Of a DNA stretch of 11,001 bases, positions 1 through 5,307 are shown piece after piece. The notes under the pieces are model-generated. The model was not told where the DNA came from, ran no database searches, and saw only the letters and a program-made list of their open reading frames with translations. A program made the position numbers and the translations under genes. The stretch's first letter is position 1, and each line of letters starts with the position of its first letter. The DNA comes from Candidatus Gallibacteroides avistercoris. GTDB taxonomy: Bacteria; Bacteroidota; Bacteroidia; Bacteroidales; CHK158-818. The DNA lies in the NCBI GenBank assembly GCA_018714665.1, contig DVNA01000095.1:1-11001 (forward strand). Reading direction: 5' to 3'.

Positions 1-286
1 CTTCTCCTTCCGATTTTTGAACGGGCGATAACCGGAACAGGGATCCGCTGCGGTGCGAGGGCATCAATAGTTGCAGTCCGTACATATAGTCGCTGGTGTG
101 GTTATCCCGTTCGGGACGGATACGCAGCATACTGTTGGGCAGGTGCACGGTCGGGTATGTCGGTACCAGCATATGGCTCATATTGCCCATGTAGGGATTG
201 ACATAGTCAACCGGGCTTTTGGGTTCTTGGCAGGCCGTCAATATAGAGATGGCGGCCAACGTTGTCATCCAGTTTTTGATTTTCAT
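1..286 (-). CDS. GH92 family alpha-mannosidase lipoprotein, N-terminal part (cut by window edge)
   Basis: Reading down from ATG at 286 gives 95 codons with no stop before the window edge. Residues 1-19 form a lipoprotein signal peptide: charged start MKIKNW, hydrophobic stretch, lipobox LTAC with Cys19 as the lipidation site. Residues 26-34 (VDYVNPYMG) are the usual start of the GH92 N-terminal beta-sandwich domain, followed by VPTYPTVHLP and a PER segment, as in one Bacteroides GH92 subgroup. GH92 enzymes are Ca-dependent, inverting exo-alpha-mannosidases acting on N-glycans or yeast mannan. The catalytic domain lies outside the window, so activity and linkage cannot be judged. It follows the complete GH92 gene on the same strand after 79 bp and has no visible promoter of its own, so co-transcription is likely. 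The two N-termini differ strongly after VNP.MG, so this is a divergent paralogue and not a recent duplicate. The A-rich leader has no Shine-Dalgarno site. Confidence 0.88.
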   Translation of the reverse strand, partial: MKIKNWMTTLAAISILTACQEPKSPVDYVNPYMGNMSHMLVPTYPTVHLPNSMLRIRPERDNHTSDYMYGLQLLMPSHRSGSLFRLSPVQKSEGE

Positions 287-313
287 TGTTTGGGTGTTTT
301 TGTGGTAAAACAA

Positions 314-350
314 GGAAACCAGCAAAAGTGAAGGACTTTTGCCGGTTTCC
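314..350 (-). terminator. Intercistronic hairpin between the two GH92 genes (leaky terminator or processing site)
   Basis: Arms 314-329 and 335-350 form a 16-bp stem around a 5-nt loop. In minus-strand RNA every position pairs, with one G-U wobble; in plus-strand RNA that pair becomes an A-C mismatch. This supports function on the minus strand, the direction of the GH92 genes. Downstream on that strand follows UUGUUUUACC, a modest U-tract. The next gene starts only 27 nt past the stem, leaving no room for a normal promoter. I infer attenuation or 3'-end stabilisation of the upstream message, not full termination. Confidence 0.7.
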
Positions 351-365
351 TTTATGAATCGTTTT

Positions 366-2672
366 TTATTTTTTATCGTGTAAAGAATATGAGTAGGGCG
401 CATCTTCTTGGTTGGTTCCTCTGCTCGTATTGGGTTTGTCAGACATTTTGAACGTATAATGGGCACCGTTTAACAAGTCTTGGTAGCTGATGTAGTTTTT
501 CGTATAGTTTTGTCCGTTCAACTGTACGCTTTCTACATAACGGGTGGCCTTGTTGTTGTCGGGTGCGTCGATGATGACGTCTTTACCGTTTTCGAGGTGC
601 AGTACGATGTGGGGGAATTGGGGCGATCCCATTACATATTGGTCTGTTCCCGGGCAAACAGGATAGAATCCCATGGACGAGAATACGTACCAGGCCGAGG
701 TTTGTCCGTTGTCTTCATCGCCGCAGTATCCGTCGGGCGTTGCCGTGTAGAGTTTATCCATGGTTTCGCGTAACCAGTATTGGGCTTTCCACGGTTCGCC
801 GGCATAGTTATACAGGTAAATCATGTGTTGTATGGGTTGGTTTCCGTGAGCATAGTTCCCCATGTTCATGATCTGCATTTCGCGGATTTCGTGGATAACG
901 CCGCCATAATAGCTGTCGTCGAAGATCGGCGGAACGCTGAATACGGAGTCCATCATCTGGACGAATTCTTTTTTACCGCCCATCAGGTCGATCAATCCTT
1001 GTACATCGTGGAATACCGACCAGGTGTAGTGCCAAGCGTTTCCTTCGGTAAAGGCGTCTCCCCATTTCAGCGGGTTGTACGGAGATTGGAATGTTCCGTC
1101 TTCGTTCTTGCCTCGCATCAGTTTATGTTCGGGGTCGTACAGGTTTCGGTAATTTTGGCTGCGGGCGATATAGAGGTCTATCTCTTCCTGGGGACGGTTC
1201 AGCAGTTTCCCTACTTGTGCGATGCACCAGTCGTCGTAAGCGTATTCCAACGTACGGGCAGCGCTTTCGTTGATACCTACGTTATAGGGTACGTATCCCA
1301 GTTTGTTATAATATTCGTAACCCAAACGTCCGGTAGAGCTGATACGCGGGTGAACGCTGTTGGCTGTTTTAAGCATGGCTTGGTAGAGCTCTTCCACGAT
1401 GGCCTTGTCGGTGATGTTTTTCAGGATAGCGTCGCTGACAACCGAGGCGGAGTTGTTCCCTACCATGCAGCCACGATGTCCCGGAGAGGCCCATTCAGGC
1501 AAGAATCCACTCTCTTTGTAAGTGTTCAGCAAACCGGCCTGCATCTTTTCGCCCATAGAGGGATATACCAGGTTTACGAACGGGAAGAGACAACGGAACG
1601 TATCCCAAAATCCGGTGTCGGTAAACATATACCCGGGCAGCACTTCGCCGGTGTGCGGGCTGTAATGCACTACTTCGCCCTTTTCATTGATTTCGTAGAA
1701 CATCCGCGGGAAGAGTACCGAACGGTACAAACAGGAATAGAATGTCTGTTTTTTAGCGTCCGATCCGGTTACTTCGATACGTCCCAGCACGTCGTTCCAA
1801 CGGTCGGCTCCGGCCTGTTTCAGCTGGTCGAATGATTTGTTGCCCAACTCTTTCATGTTTAAAGCTGCCTGTTCGTAGCTGATGAACGATGAGGCGATGC
1901 GGGCATGGACTTGTTCGCCGCGTTGGGTCTTGAACTGTACGTAAGCGCCCACGTAGTTGTCGGTAAGCTCTTTCCCGGCTTTGGGCTTCCCGTCGCTCCA
2001 TACGGTTGAGTAGTCGAAATCCTTATCGAATTCGATGATGAAATAGTTTTTGAAATTTTCGGGTACGCCTCCGCTGTTGCGGGTAGTGTATCCCATGATT
2101 TTTCTCTCTTCCGGGATGATTTTGATGGATGAACCCCGGTCGAACGCGTCGATAACAACGCCGGAACTATCCGATTCGGGGAAGGTAATGCGGAACATGG
2201 CAGCCCGTTCTGTCGGCGTGATTTCTGTCGTGATGTCGTGGTCTGCCAAATATACGCTGTAATAGTTCGGTTTGACAATCTCTGCTTTGTGCGAGAACCA
2301 GCTGCTGCGTTGCCGCTGGTCTATTTTCATCCCTTTGACGGGCATGATGGAGAATTGGCCGTAATCGTTGATCCATGGGCTGGGTTGGTGAGTCTGTTTG
2401 AACCCTCTGATATGAGTGCTGTTGTAGGTGTAGGCCCATCCATCACCGTTTCGTCCGGTTTGTGGTGTCCAGAAATTCATCCCCCAGGGCAGGGCTATTG
2501 CCGGATAGGTGTTTCCGGTAGAGAGGGCTATGTTTGAATCTGTACCCATTAACGGGTTTACATAGTCGACAAAGCTCTTGTTTTCATACTCGACGGTAGG
2601 TGTGTTTTTAGTACCTCCGCCGCACGATGACAACAAGAAGCAAATGGAAGAAAAAAGAATGATGTGTTTCAT
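366..2672 (-). CDS. GH92 family exo-alpha-mannosidase lipoprotein (probable alpha-1,2 specificity)
   Basis: This 768-residue protein has the usual full length for a GH92 enzyme, which removes terminal alpha-mannose with inversion using Ca2+. Residues 1-17 are a lipoprotein signal ending in lipobox LSSC (Cys17), placing it on the outer membrane or in the periplasm. The N-terminal beta-sandwich starts at VDYVNPLMGT (35-44). The (alpha/alpha)6 catalytic domain carries GFWDTFR (354-360), EWASPGHRGCMVGNNSAS (393-410), EGNAW (543-547) and CGDEDNGQ (650-657). As I recall for Bacteroides thetaiotaomicron BT3990, the acid is Glu533, the base pair is Asp642/Asp644, and His584-Glu585 helps give alpha-1,2 specificity. 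A constant offset of 10 puts Glu543, Asp652/Asp654 and His594-Glu595 here in the same roles. That supports an active, probably alpha-1,2-cleaving enzyme; the linkage is inference. It is first gene of a two-gene GH92 unit, with a probable promoter about 85 bp upstream. No SusC/SusD pair is visible in the window. Confidence 0.95.
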   Translation of the reverse strand: MKHIILFSSICFLLSSCGGGTKNTPTVEYENKSFVDYVNPLMGTDSNIALSTGNTYPAIALPWGMNFWTPQTGRNGDGWAYTYNSTHIRGFKQTHQPSPWINDYGQFSIMPVKGMKIDQRQRSSWFSHKAEIVKPNYYSVYLADHDITTEITPTERAAMFRITFPESDSSGVVIDAFDRGSSIKIIPEERKIMGYTTRNSGGVPENFKNYFIIEFDKDFDYSTVWSDGKPKAGKELTDNYVGAYVQFKTQRGEQVHARIASSFISYEQAALNMKELGNKSFDQLKQAGADRWNDVLGRIEVTGSDAKKQTFYSCLYRSVLFPRMFYEINEKGEVVHYSPHTGEVLPGYMFTDTGFWDTFRCLFPFVNLVYPSMGEKMQAGLLNTYKESGFLPEWASPGHRGCMVGNNSASVVSDAILKNITDKAIVEELYQAMLKTANSVHPRISSTGRLGYEYYNKLGYVPYNVGINESAARTLEYAYDDWCIAQVGKLLNRPQEEIDLYIARSQNYRNLYDPEHKLMRGKNEDGTFQSPYNPLKWGDAFTEGNAWHYTWSVFHDVQGLIDLMGGKKEFVQMMDSVFSVPPIFDDSYYGGVIHEIREMQIMNMGNYAHGNQPIQHMIYLYNYAGEPWKAQYWLRETMDKLYTATPDGYCGDEDNGQTSAWYVFSSMGFYPVCPGTDQYVMGSPQFPHIVLHLENGKDVIIDAPDNNKATRYVESVQLNGQNYTKNYISYQDLLNGAHYTFKMSDKPNTSRGTNQEDAPYSYSLHDKK

Positions 2673-2755
2673 TGTGTTATTTTTGATTTTGATTAAGTGC
2701 TAAATTTAAATTATGAGGGTTAGGTATTGATGTCTCATTTGTGCTTAAATCGCAG

Positions 2756-2763
2756 CAAAGATA
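2756..2763 (-). promoter_or_regulatory. Probable -7 promoter box of the GH92 operon
   Basis: On the minus strand this reads TATCTTTG, an exact match to the Bacteroidota primary-sigma -7 consensus TAnnTTTG. Transcription would start near 2749, giving a leader of about 75 nt before the ATG at 2672. No clear -33 TTTG lies 19-21 bp upstream, which fits a promoter that depends on an activator or is weak. It lies in the region divergent from the Crp/Fnr gene. Confidence 0.55.
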
Positions 2764-2820
2764 ATACTTTTCGAGTGTATTCCTATTTATATGGGTTAAA
2801 TTTAGGGGGTTCTGCATGGA

Positions 2821-2848
2821 AAAAAGACGCAGACACATCAGTCTTTTT
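2821..2848. repeat. Inverted repeat in the GH92/Crp divergent intergenic region
   Basis: AAAAAGAC (2821-2828) and GTCTTTTT (2841-2848) are perfect 8-bp inverted arms separated by 12 bp. The element lies between the GH92 promoter box and the predicted promoter of the Crp/Fnr gene, so it could be an operator for either direction. A hairpin role is also possible. The pairing is seen; the function is not known. Confidence 0.4.
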
Positions 2849-2883
2849 GTATAAATTTGGAGATAAGGTATTCTTTTTTTTTA

Positions 2884-2891
2884 TACATTTG
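2884..2891 (+). promoter_or_regulatory. Probable -7 promoter box of the Crp/Fnr regulator gene
   Basis: TACATTTG matches TAnnTTTG. A TTTG at 2856-2859 may be the -33 element, but the spacer is 24 bp instead of the usual 19-21 and contains a run of nine T (2874-2882). The start point would be near 2898, about 26 nt before the ATG at 2924. A second TAnnTTTG-like match at 2852-2859 overlaps the -33 candidate and has no upstream partner. Confidence 0.45.
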
Positions 2892-2902
2892 TGCTGTACA
2901 AC

Positions 2903-2918
2903 ATTGTTATATAGCAAT
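2903..2918. promoter_or_regulatory. Near-perfect 16-bp palindrome just before the Crp/Fnr start codon
   Basis: ATTGTTATATAGCAAT pairs with its own reverse complement at 7 of 8 positions. It ends 5 bp before the ATG at 2924. A second, looser dyad TTGT-N5-ACAA (2889-2901) overlaps the predicted -7 box. Crp/Fnr proteins bind dyads of this size, so autoregulation is a reasonable inference. The half-site is not the classic TGTGA or TTGAT. Confidence 0.35.
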
Positions 2919-2923
2919 CGGTA

Positions 2924-3625
2924 ATGGTGAAACGAGCAACGACAGAGACTGTTTTGAAAGAAGAGATGTCTCAAATGTGGGAGATTTTGGAGCGCAGTGA
3001 AAAGGATTTGCTTTTAGAGAATTTTCAAGTACAGACTTTCAAGAAGAATAGCCTGATTTATTGCGAAGGCGATACTCCTACGCACCTGATGTGCCTGTTG
3101 AAAGGGAAAGTGAAGATTTACAAAGACGGGATCGGGGGGCGTACCCAAATCATCCGCCTCATCCGGCCGGTACAATATTTCGGTTACCGGGCTTTTTTTG
3201 CCGGAGAGAATTACGGAACCTCGGCGTGTGCTTTCGAGGCTGCTACCATCGGGTTGGTTCCCATAGATCTTATCGATCGGTTGATCAAACAAAACAACCA
3301 GTTTGCCTATTTTTTTATAAAAGAACTATCCGTAGGGTTGGGTAAGTCAGATACCCGTACGGTCAATCTGACTCAAAAGCATATCCGGGGCCGTTTGGCC
3401 GAGTCGCTCTTGCATTTGAAGGAGAGTTACGGTTTGGAAGAGGACAATGCCACTATCAATATCTATATGTCGCGTGATGATTTGGCCAGCCTTTCCAACA
3501 TGACCACCTCCAACGCTATCCGTACATTGTCCAGCTTTTATAACGAGAAACTGATCATTGTGGATGGCCGAAAAATAAAAATTATCAACGAAGAACAACT
3601 AAAAAAAATAAGCAGATTCGGATAG
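2924..3625 (+). CDS. Crp/Fnr-family transcriptional regulator
   Basis: The 233-residue protein has the family layout: an N-terminal cNMP-binding-fold beta-barrel (about 35-115), a dimerisation helix (about 120-145) and a C-terminal winged helix-turn-helix (about 150-222). The HTH segment is clear in MSRDDLASLSNMTTSNAIRT (182-201). The phosphate-binding cassette is altered: where E. coli Crp has FGE and an Arg-Ser pair, this protein has FGY (86-88) and GTSA (98-101), so cAMP binding is unlikely. Its three Cys (47, 57, 102) are not arranged as in Fnr, so an oxygen-sensing Fe-S cluster is also unlikely. The ligand is unknown. ATG at 2924 fits the predicted promoter; Met15 (2966) is a possible alternative start. 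It is divergent from the GH92 operon, which it might control, though nothing in the sequence proves this. The last codons and the stop lie inside the terminator hairpin. Confidence 0.92.
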   Translation: MVKRATTETVLKEEMSQMWEILERSEKDLLLENFQVQTFKKNSLIYCEGDTPTHLMCLLKGKVKIYKDGIGGRTQIIRLIRPVQYFGYRAFFAGENYGTSACAFEAATIGLVPIDLIDRLIKQNNQFAYFFIKELSVGLGKSDTRTVNLTQKHIRGRLAESLLHLKESYGLEEDNATINIYMSRDDLASLSNMTTSNAIRTLSSFYNEKLIIVDGRKIKIINEEQLKKISRFG

Positions 3626-3645
3626 ATCCGGATCTGCTTATTTTT
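3602..3645. terminator. Bidirectional terminator shared by the Crp/Fnr gene and rpiB
   Basis: An almost unbroken stem runs from 3602 to 3645 with its centre between 3623 and 3624. Only 3617/3630 is a wobble pair. The A-run on the left and T-run on the right give a U-tract in both directions. The regulator's stop codon (3623-3625) sits at the tip of the hairpin, so the terminator overlaps the last seven codons. rpiB ends 17 bp to the right on the opposite strand. Confidence 0.9.
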
Positions 3646-3662
3646 TATGTCAATTTTCAGAT

Positions 3663-4124
3663 TCAATCTTTTTTTAGTGGAATTTTTTCAATACGCCGGA
3701 TATGCCGGCCTCCTTCAAATTCGGTATGGAAGAATTCGTTTAAGATGGTTGATGCTGTTTCTGTTGAAAGGAATCGTCCTGGCATTACCAGTACGTTGGC
3801 ATCGTTGTGCAGACGTGCCAGGTGGGCAATTTCGGCTGTCCAGCAGAGGGCTGCACGGATGCCTTGGTGTTTGTTCAGGGTCATGCCTATTCCGTTTCCA
3901 CTTCCGCAAATAGCAATTCCCGGATAGCAGGTTCCGTTTTCCACCGCTTCGGCCAACGGATGGGCATAGTCGGGATAGTCGCAACTTTCGGTTGAGTAGC
4001 ACCCGAAATCTTGGTATTCGATGCCTCTCTCTTCCAGCCAGTTCTTGACATATTGTTTCAATTCAAATCCGGCATGGTCGCAGGCTAAACCTGTTACGGG
4101 ACGGTTGTTTGTTGTATCTTTCAT
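3663..4124 (-). CDS. rpiB: Ribose-5-phosphate isomerase B
   Basis: RpiB interconverts ribose 5-phosphate and ribulose 5-phosphate in the non-oxidative pentose phosphate pathway in the cytoplasm. With the start used here the protein has 153 residues, close to the usual 145-150. It shows the family landmarks: CDHAGFELK with Asp16-His17, DYPDYAHP (49-56), catalytic-site Cys73 in CGSGNGIG (73-80), HNDANVLVMPGRF (106-118) and the C-terminal GGRHIRRIEKI (138-148). The open frame extends 20 codons further to 4184, but those residues match nothing in the family, and the best promoter box (4149-4156) lies inside that extension. I therefore start at ATG 4124. The related LacA/LacB galactose-6-phosphate isomerases are less likely because this is a single protein without lac genes nearby. 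It converges on the Crp/Fnr gene and appears monocistronic. Confidence 0.93.
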   Translation of the reverse strand: MKDTTNNRPVTGLACDHAGFELKQYVKNWLEERGIEYQDFGCYSTESCDYPDYAHPLAEAVENGTCYPGIAICGSGNGIGMTLNKHQGIRAALCWTAEIAHLARLHNDANVLVMPGRFLSTETASTILNEFFHTEFEGGRHIRRIEKIPLKKD

Positions 4125-4148
4125 TTCATTCAATTCGTTAAGCGGGGA

Positions 4149-4156
4149 CAAAAGTA
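4149..4156 (-). promoter_or_regulatory. Probable -7 promoter box of rpiB
   Basis: The minus strand reads TACTTTTG, an exact TAnnTTTG match. The start point would be near 4142, giving a leader of about 18 nt before ATG 4124. No good -33 TTTG is visible. The box decides the rpiB start, since it would be coding sequence if the longer frame were used. Confidence 0.6.
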
Positions 4157-4270
4157 ATGATTTTATCCGGATTTTTGTACACATCCGTCTTATCTTGGCC
4201 GGATATACAGGAAGTCATTGGTCCGAATCTTTCTCCTTCGGCCATTTGAAGGGATCTCCCATAGGGATAT

Positions 4271-4314
4271 AAAAAAGCAAAGAGAGGGCCTATTCACATA
4301 GTATTCCTCTCTTT
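4271..4314 (-). terminator. Rho-independent terminator of the superoxide dismutase gene
   Basis: AAAGAGAGG (4279-4287) pairs perfectly with CCTCTCTTT (4306-4314). In minus-strand RNA the stem is followed by GCUUUUUUAU. A small inner CTAT/ATAG pairing may extend it. It lies about 80 nt past the sod stop codon and separates sod from rpiB. I see nothing else in 4185-4270. Confidence 0.8.
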
Positions 4315-4392
4315 CAGAATTCATCACATTATGCTTATTTTAAAGTGCTAGATAGAGTTACGCATCACGCGCTACTGTTAGAAAAGTGCGAA

Positions 4393-4971
4393 TTATAAGT
4401 ATCTTGCTTCGACGGTTTCCCAGTTTACAATGTCCCAGAGGGCTTTTAACTGGTCGGCCCGTCGATTTTGGTAATCCAGGTAATAGGCGTGTTCCCAGAC
4501 GTCGAATGTCAACAGCGGGGTATATCCGTCGGTCAACGGAGTTCCGGCATTGGATTTCTGGATGATTTCCAATTTACCGTCCTGTTTTTTAGCCAACCAT
4601 ACCCAGCCCGATCCGAATAGTCCGGCACCGGCTTTTTCAAACTCTTTTTTGAAAGTCTCCACCTCTCCCCATTGCTCTTCCAAGGCTTTCTTTAATTTGT
4701 TTTTGGGCCCTTTGGGAGGATTCGGCGCAAACGAGTTGAAATAGAAGATGTGGTTCCACGCTTGGGCCGCATTGTTGAATATGGCGCCTTCGGATGTTTT
4801 GACGATCTCTTCCAGCGACATCGTTTCAAACGGAGTGCCGATAATCAGACCATTCAGGTTGTTGATATACGCTTGTTCATGTTTCCCGTAGTGGAAACTA
4901 AGTGTCTGTTTGCTAACAACCGGTTCGAGAGCTTCAAGGTTGTAAGGCAATGGAGGTAATTCAAATTTCAT
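4393..4971 (-). CDS. sodB: Superoxide dismutase, Fe/Mn family (Fe-type)
   Basis: The enzyme converts two superoxide radicals to hydrogen peroxide and oxygen in the cytoplasm. At 192 residues it has the standard length for bacterial FeSOD and no signal peptide. The metal ligands are His27, His74, Asp157 and His161, the last two in the signature DVWEHAYYLDYQNRR (157-171). Active-site Tyr35 and His31 lie in KHEQAYINNLN. Gln70 in NNAAQAWNH sits in the N-terminal half, the usual position in Fe enzymes, whereas Mn enzymes carry it in the C-terminal half. Bacteroides SODs of this type can be cambialistic (active with Fe or Mn), so metal use in the cell is uncertain. The gene is monocistronic with its own terminator. 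I find no convincing TAnnTTTG box upstream. The AT-rich leader has an AAAGGA site before the ATG. Confidence 0.95.
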   Translation of the reverse strand: MKFELPPLPYNLEALEPVVSKQTLSFHYGKHEQAYINNLNGLIIGTPFETMSLEEIVKTSEGAIFNNAAQAWNHIFYFNSFAPNPPKGPKNKLKKALEEQWGEVETFKKEFEKAGAGLFGSGWVWLAKKQDGKLEIIQKSNAGTPLTDGYTPLLTFDVWEHAYYLDYQNRRADQLKALWDIVNWETVEARYL

Positions 4972-4979
4972 AAGTTTTG

Positions 4980-4985
4980 TCCTTT
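4980..4985 (-). promoter_or_regulatory. Shine-Dalgarno-like site of the sod gene
   Basis: AAAGGA on the minus strand lies 8 nt before the ATG at 4971. This is the clearest Shine-Dalgarno-like match I noticed in the window, where most leaders are A-rich without one. It supports the chosen start. Confidence 0.4.
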
Positions 4986-5151
4986 ATTTGTTGTTGATTG
5001 TTTATATATAACGATTAAGTTTGTCAAAATGTTTTCTCGTTGAAAAATTTTTTTTGAAAAACGTATCGATGCATATTATAGATTATAACGTCTATTACCC
5101 CCGAATGGTTCTCAGCTGGAGCTTCCGGGATAGAAAAGATGGTGTATGCAG

Positions 5152-5189
5152 TGTCTAAAAATAAGACAGTGTTGTCTAAGAAATAGACA
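5152..5189. promoter_or_regulatory. Two tandem palindromes, candidate enhancer sites for a sigma-54 activator
   Basis: Site 1 (5152-5168) is TGTCTAAAAATAAGACA and site 2 (5173-5189) is TGTCTAAGAAATAGACA. Both are 17 bp; the arms are TGTCT/AGACA in site 1 and TGTCTA/TAGACA in site 2. Their centres (5160 and 5181) are 21 bp apart, two helical turns, so both face the same side of the DNA. They lie at about -111 and -90 relative to the predicted sigma-54 start, the usual place for bacterial enhancer-binding protein sites. Which activator binds is unknown, since no such gene is in the window. Confidence 0.65.
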
Positions 5190-5244
5190 GATAGCCAATA
5201 GTGATATTTTTTTTATTTTTTGTTTATCAGGATGTTATGTGTGG

Positions 5245-5260
5245 TGGCACGGTATTTGAT
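5245..5260 (+). promoter_or_regulatory. Sigma-54 (RpoN) type -24/-12 promoter of the FtsX-like permease gene
   Basis: TGGCACG (5245-5251), four bases, then TTGAT (5256-5260). The RpoN consensus is TGGCACG-N4-TTGCW, so the only departure is GA for GC in the -12 element. GG-to-GA spacing is 12 bp, as required. Transcription would start near 5271, giving a 37-nt leader. No TAnnTTTG box competes nearby. Confidence 0.7.
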
Positions 5261-5307
5261 ATAGATTATACGGTGATAATTTAGCTAACATCCAAACAAA
5301 TATTGTT

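Larger units (their letters stand above)
5077..5270 (+). repeat. 11-bp direct repeat TATAGATTATA (copies at 5077-5087 and 5260-5270)
   Basis: The same 11 bases occur twice, 183 bp apart, each followed within one base by ACG or CG. The right copy covers the predicted start point of the sigma-54 promoter; the left copy lies on the sod side. In such AT-rich DNA this may be chance. Confidence 0.25.
4972..5307. other. 336-bp AT-rich divergent intergenic region between sod and the FtsX-like permease
   Basis: No gene is evident here. The sod side (4972-5070) is very AT-rich with T and A runs and no clear promoter. The middle (5088-5150) shows nothing I recognise. The permease side holds two palindromes (5152-5189), a T-rich stretch (5206-5225) that may bend the DNA, and a sigma-54 type promoter (5245-5260), each annotated separately. 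Confidence 0.7.

Noticed and set aside
780..1835. 351-codon plus-strand frame inside the GH92 gene
   Set aside because: Antisense shadow of a clear GH92 catalytic domain; no recognisable motif or start signal.
2727..2924. 65-codon frame in the GH92/Crp intergenic region
   Set aside because: It spans the predicted promoters and AT-rich tracts and ends at the regulator start; low-complexity composition suggests non-coding DNA.
2924..3625. Calling the regulator Crp or Fnr by name
   Set aside because: The cAMP-contacting Glu and Arg-Ser of Crp and the Fnr cysteine pattern are absent, so only the family assignment is supported.
4021..4272. 83-codon plus-strand frame across the rpiB 5' end
   Set aside because: Antisense to rpiB and its promoter; no coding features.
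5036..5064. A/T runs around 5041-5060 as a sod terminator or hairpin
   Set aside because: The arms do not pair properly when aligned, and the site is upstream of sod, so a terminator there has no gene to serve.
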